A DNA stretch of 9,431 nt, taken from the NCBI GenBank assembly GCA_937892025.1, contig CALAVA010000166.1:1-9431 (forward strand), in the 5' to 3' direction. Under the pieces are notes generated by a model. The model was not told where the DNA came from, did not search any database, and saw only the letters and a program-made list of their open reading frames with translations. This document shows positions 6,116-9,431 of this stretch, one piece after another. Each line of letters opens with the position of its first letter. Positions within the stretch are counted from its first letter, which is position 1. Position numbers and translations under genes: made by a program. This stretch comes from an uncultured Bacteroidales bacterium. Its GTDB lineage: Bacteria > Bacteroidota > Bacteroidia > Bacteroidales > WCHB1-69.

Positions 6116-7567
6116 TTAACGGATAATTGTTGTTTCGTTTATCCAGCAACCCACCTTATAAGAATCTCCTTTTTTCAATCCAAGTTGAAAATAAGTGGAT
6201 ACAGCTGGGAAACGACCACTAATAGACGCTATCCGTTTTTGGGCATCTTCTGCAACAGATGGATCTATTGCCTTGGCTTTATTGTATTTATCAGCGGCTG
6301 CCCAATAAACCGAAGCCGGAATATCTATTCCTGTACACGCCCCTATTGAACCCGCATACAAATCACCTATCAACATGTAGGCACGACCATCAGTCGGATT
6401 AAGTTTCAATATTTTATAAGCGGTTTCTCTTGCAGCTGAATATTGGTTTAATTGTTTTTGACATTCTATCATAATAATATAAGCCGTAATCTTGTCTGAT
6501 TCTTTTTCATACATCGCAATGGCTTCATTCAAATAATTCAAGGCGGCATTATAGGATTTTTTCTTCATGTTTATTCTTGCCATATTAAATGCCAAATTAG
6601 CAGTAGGTTTAATTTGATAAAACGCTTCTACAGCATCGGCAAACAATTGATTGTCAGTACAACCTTGTTTGGCAAAGAATTTAATAATTTGTTTCAACAA
6701 ACGTTCATCTGTTTTGTTAGTAGCAAACTTTTTGCCATAAATATCCATCAAGACATCACATTGAGCATATTTTGCAAAACGCAAGTCTAAATTATTGGAA
6801 ACATTCGTATATTGTTTCCATTCATTGGCTGTTTTGGCAGAATCTGCCGCCCTTTCTTCATAAATTACAGCATATTCATCTTCAGTAATAGTTCCATTTT
6901 CCAAATCTTCTCTCAATTTATAGATAGCATGCATAGATGCCTCATGTTTCAATTCACAAGTATCTATCTGTACATTTAATACATCTGTTATTTTATCATA
7001 AGCATCTATCATAATTTCTGTGGATAATTTATCCAACTTCATCTTGATTTCACTCGCTTTGAAATAAACATCTAACACTTGAGGAGAAGTCTTTATTCCA
7101 TCTAAATCTATAGATTGACCGAGAATTTCATATATTTTTTGATATTCTTGCTTAGGATAATACTTATACAAATAAGTGCCAATACGCCCTAATGAATAAC
7201 CTTCATCTTGCGGATAGCATTTAATTCTTAATTCAAATAAATCAAACAATTCTTTGATATACTGTTCTCTAAGAGCGGTATCGGTTCCTGCTTCTTGAAT
7301 TTTATATTCCAAAATGGTTGGTCCATTGGTAAAGATATTTTTAGTAGACATCGGACAATTTTCCTTTACCCATTTCCATGGTTCATAGGCTTCTTTATAA
7401 TTTTTTTGTTTAAAGACCTCACGATATAGTGATATTTTTGTTTTACACTCTTCAGGGTCTTTCCCATATTTATCATCTGCTGTTTGTGCCAATCCTACTG
7501 TCGAAAACATTGAAAACACAAAACCAATCAATGCTAATTTTTCTATTCTCTTCATCTTTTTTATCAT
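6116..7567 (-). CDS. Exported TPR-repeat protein of unknown function
   Basis: 483 residues with an N-terminal signal peptide: basic MIKKMKRIEK, hydrophobic core at about 11-25, and a likely cut near GLAQ (25-28). No lipobox is seen, so it is probably periplasmic. Two starts are possible, Met1 (7567) and Met5 (7555); both leave a working signal and neither has a clear ribosome site. The body is mostly helical. TPR-like units are clearest at about 323-356 (AFNMARINMKKKSYNAALNYLNEAI), 360-392 and 394-437. The end, GDSYKVGCWINETTIIR, looks like a conserved tail known to me from Bacteroides homologues annotated only as TPR proteins. There are nine cysteines at 41, 71, 117, 204, 270, 303, 369, 411 and 474, many for an exported protein. 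It sits between the barrel gene (22 bases upstream) and lptC (seven bases downstream), suggesting an envelope-assembly role, which is inference. Confidence 0.85.
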   Translation of the reverse strand: MIKKMKRIEKLALIGFVFSMFSTVGLAQTADDKYGKDPEECKTKISLYREVFKQKNYKEAYEPWKWVKENCPMSTKNIFTNGPTILEYKIQEAGTDTALREQYIKELFDLFELRIKCYPQDEGYSLGRIGTYLYKYYPKQEYQKIYEILGQSIDLDGIKTSPQVLDVYFKASEIKMKLDKLSTEIMIDAYDKITDVLNVQIDTCELKHEASMHAIYKLREDLENGTITEDEYAVIYEERAADSAKTANEWKQYTNVSNNLDLRFAKYAQCDVLMDIYGKKFATNKTDERLLKQIIKFFAKQGCTDNQLFADAVEAFYQIKPTANLAFNMARINMKKKSYNAALNYLNEAIAMYEKESDKITAYIIMIECQKQLNQYSAARETAYKILKLNPTDGRAYMLIGDLYAGSIGACTGIDIPASVYWAAADKYNKAKAIDPSVAEDAQKRIASISGRFPAVSTYFQLGLKKGDSYKVGCWINETTIIR

Positions 7568-7589
7568 TTTAGTGGTTGTTAATTCTATT

Positions 7590-8882
7590 TTAATCTAATT
7601 TTATTCTTTGATACCATTTTTCATGCAATCTCACATTCAACATCACAGAAAAATAATTTTCTTTTATTAAATCATTTTTCAAAGTGCCTATTTGTCCATA
7701 TTCCAAAATTACGCCCAAACATGTTTTAGTCTTCTTTAATGGAAATACAACTCCAAAATTTATGCCAAATCGTTCAATTTGAGTATTGCCAAATTTTAAT
7801 CTTGTCAATTCATAATTTGCACCGACATTCCATGTTATTCTTGCAAAATAATTGGAACTATTATATTTAGGGGTAAAACTTCCGCCGAAAGCAAATTTAT
7901 AAGAATCTGTCAAAACCGTATCTCTAACACCCGCTTCTTTGTATTTTGACCAATTTGTCCATGTAAAATCTACTTCCAAATGAAATTTATCGGGTTTTAT
8001 CCAAGACAAGCCTATCCCTGCCGATTGTGGCATTTGATAAGTTTTTTTTACCTCCTCTTGCGGATACAAAGTATCCAACAATGTTGGAGAAATGGCATTG
8101 ATATCTCCCAAATAAGTCGTAATCAAATCAATATTTTTATTCCAAAATTTAAGTAAGGGTGTATAAACCGCCCCAATACCTATCAAATATTTATTTTTTA
8201 TAGGTGCCATATATTGCAAACCTGCCGTCAAATAAAATCCTTTGGTTCTATTGGTACCATCTATTTGAACACTAACAACGTTGCTGTTTTCAAAATTCAA
8301 TGCTCTTGATTTTTCATATTTACCAAAGATAAAAGAAGCGTTTATTCCGATAGACAAACCCTTACACAACTGGAAAGCATTGCCCCAATATATTTCATTC
8401 AAACCGCCATTACCACTATAAGTGGTTTCATAGGAACCTAAAGATGCAATTGTATCAGATATTGTAACGTCATAAGTCATATTGGTGAAAGGCTGATAAC
8501 CTATTGCTGTTTTCCACCATTTGGTTATAGATGTTCCAATTGACAAATAATCAATATAAGCCGTTGTGCCTTTTTGAGACACCACACCCGTTCTCAAGGT
8601 ATGTGTTTTGATAGAAAATGCACCCTCTACCAAACAAGAAAGCGTATCAAAAGCAATATATGAAGCGGGGTTTGCAAAATTTATTACAGTAGCAGATTGC
8701 AGTGCATAACCAACATGTCCCATTCCAAGCACTGCACCTGAAGAACGCAAAGACATATCCCCCATACCAAAACGAGAATAAGGGGAACTTAGATGATTTT
8801 GTGCAAAACTTCTGTAAGAAAAAGCACACAAAAATATCACCCCAAAAGCGAAAAAACAAACTATCTTTTTAGTTCTCAACAT
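7590..8882 (-). CDS. Outer-membrane beta-barrel protein, FadL-like Bacteroidota family
   Basis: 430 residues. The signal peptide has basic MLRTKK, a hydrophobic core at about 7-21 and a likely cut at SFAQ (25-28). The mature start is SPYSRFGMGDMS (33-44), followed by AVLGMGHVGYAL and an NPASY motif at 71-75 that resembles the N-terminal plug region of FadL-type transporters. The rest alternates polar and hydrophobic or aromatic residues as in outer-membrane strands (LSIGINASFIFGKY, GFYLTAGLQYMAP, YLIGIGAVYTPLL, FARITWNVGANYEL). It ends with strands followed by KWYQRIKLD, an ending I recall in uncharacterised Bacteroidota outer-membrane proteins. Substrate unknown. Its ATG lies inside the end of coaX, a 14-base overlap in a different frame, which suggests coupled translation. 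It is followed by the TPR gene. It could transport hydrophobic compounds as FadL does, but nothing here shows that. Confidence 0.8.
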   Translation of the reverse strand: MLRTKKIVCFFAFGVIFLCAFSYRSFAQNHLSSPYSRFGMGDMSLRSSGAVLGMGHVGYALQSATVINFANPASYIAFDTLSCLVEGAFSIKTHTLRTGVVSQKGTTAYIDYLSIGTSITKWWKTAIGYQPFTNMTYDVTISDTIASLGSYETTYSGNGGLNEIYWGNAFQLCKGLSIGINASFIFGKYEKSRALNFENSNVVSVQIDGTNRTKGFYLTAGLQYMAPIKNKYLIGIGAVYTPLLKFWNKNIDLITTYLGDINAISPTLLDTLYPQEEVKKTYQMPQSAGIGLSWIKPDKFHLEVDFTWTNWSKYKEAGVRDTVLTDSYKFAFGGSFTPKYNSSNYFARITWNVGANYELTRLKFGNTQIERFGINFGVVFPLKKTKTCLGVILEYGQIGTLKNDLIKENYFSVMLNVRLHEKWYQRIKLD

Positions 8883-9431
8883 TATAATCCAATATTCGAT
8901 TCAAGCCAAACAATACCAAATTTGGAAATGCAAATATCTCATTTTTTATTGAATTTTTGAACATTTTTGCATCACCACCACTTAAAATTATTCGTATTTT
9001 GGGATATATTTTTTTGTATCGCTCTATTTTTCCGATACATTCATCTATAATACCCTGCATTACTCCAGTCAAAATAGAAGTTTCTGTACTATCTCCGAGT
9101 AGCCTATCTGTCCATTGTGGATTCACCAAAGGCAATTGTGCCGAAAACAGATTTAAGGCATTCAGACGCATCATTAACCCCGGTGAAATTGACCCACCCA
9201 TATATTCCGCATGAGCATTAACAAAATCAAATGTAATACAAGAACCCATTTGAATAATCAAAATATCATTTTTAGGGAACAACGCATTGGCACCAATTGC
9301 TGCCGCTAACCTATCCACCCCCAAAGTGTGAGGAGTTTGATACTTATTGACAATAGGAATAGGGGTTTGAATATCAAAAGACAAAAAATTAAAATTTGCC
9401 TCCAAAAACAACGATATTTGACTTTCTATTG
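8869..9431 (-). CDS. coaX: Type III pantothenate kinase CoaX, 5' end missing
   Basis: Phosphorylates pantothenate with ATP, the first step of coenzyme A synthesis, in the cytoplasm. The frame is open to the right edge, giving 186 visible residues of a family usually 240-260 long; the N-terminal phosphate-binding DxGN motif lies outside. Visible are PIPIVNKYQTPHTLGVDRLAA, with the pantothenate motif GVDR whose Asp is the family's catalytic residue (visible residues 37-40), GSCITFDFV (62-70), GGSISPG (78-84), the STETSILTGVMQG helix (114-126), LSGGDA (149-154) and a PNLVLFGLNRIL ending. The stretch before GSCITFDFV reads IIQM where relatives usually have a DxGT motif, so Asp is Gln and Thr is Ser. 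The coaX stop overlaps the start of the barrel gene by 14 bases. This is the first gene of the visible run; the promoter is probably further right. The TTG at 9411 is internal, not a start. Confidence 0.93.
   Translation of the reverse strand, partial: IESQISLFLEANFNFLSFDIQTPIPIVNKYQTPHTLGVDRLAAAIGANALFPKNDILIIQMGSCITFDFVNAHAEYMGGSISPGLMMRLNALNLFSAQLPLVNPQWTDRLLGDSTETSILTGVMQGIIDECIGKIERYKKIYPKIRIILSGGDAKMFKNSIKNEIFAFPNLVLFGLNRILDYNVEN

Noticed and set aside
6077..6349. 90-codon plus-strand open frame across the lptC/TPR junction
   Set aside because: It is antisense to the start of lptC and the end of the TPR gene, has no motif, and no promoter or ribosome site was seen.
8647..8859. 70-codon minus-strand frame inside the barrel gene
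   Set aside because: It is an aromatic- and cysteine-rich shadow in another frame of the barrel's signal and N-terminal region.

Overview
The window is AT-rich (by eye about one third G+C) chromosomal DNA that looks like a member of the Bacteroidota, most likely the order Bacteroidales. Three things suggest this: the gene run type III pantothenate kinase – outer-membrane barrel – exported TPR protein – LptC lipoprotein, which I recall as typical of that phylum; the sequence style of those proteins; and the absence of strong Shine-Dalgarno sites, with A/T-rich leaders in their place. No rRNA, tRNA, CRISPR array, transposase or phage gene was seen.

Layout. At the left edge, the 3' part of a DUF975-family membrane protein gene runs rightward and ends at 490. 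A 342-base gene-free stretch follows (491-832). It holds two weak hairpins, a doubtful 33-codon frame and one perfect 18-bp inverted repeat (774-811), which probably terminates transcription between the two converging units. Everything from 833 to the right edge lies on the minus strand. In transcription order it is coaX (5' end cut by the window), a 430-aa outer-membrane beta-barrel protein, a 483-aa exported TPR protein, lptC, uvrA and ugd, and then, after 119 bases, mscL.

From coaX to ugd the genes overlap by 14 bases or are separated by only 22, 7, 6 and 9 bases, so they are probably one transcription unit whose main promoter lies beyond the right edge. mscL has a longer leader with a possible Bacteroidota-type promoter and may be transcribed on its own as well.

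Functionally the unit mixes cofactor synthesis (CoaX, first step of coenzyme A synthesis), envelope biogenesis (LptC of the LPS export bridge, plus a barrel and a TPR protein of unknown role that may assist the envelope), DNA repair (UvrA) and nucleotide-sugar supply (Ugd, UDP-glucuronate). MscL protects against osmotic downshock.

I see no clear new defence, mobile or biosynthetic system. The points most worth a second look are the uncharacterised barrel/TPR pair tied to lptC, motif substitutions in CoaX (QMGS where DxGT is usual) and UvrA (one cysteine of the first zinc site replaced by Ser), a cysteine-rich exported TPR protein, and the intergenic hairpin region.
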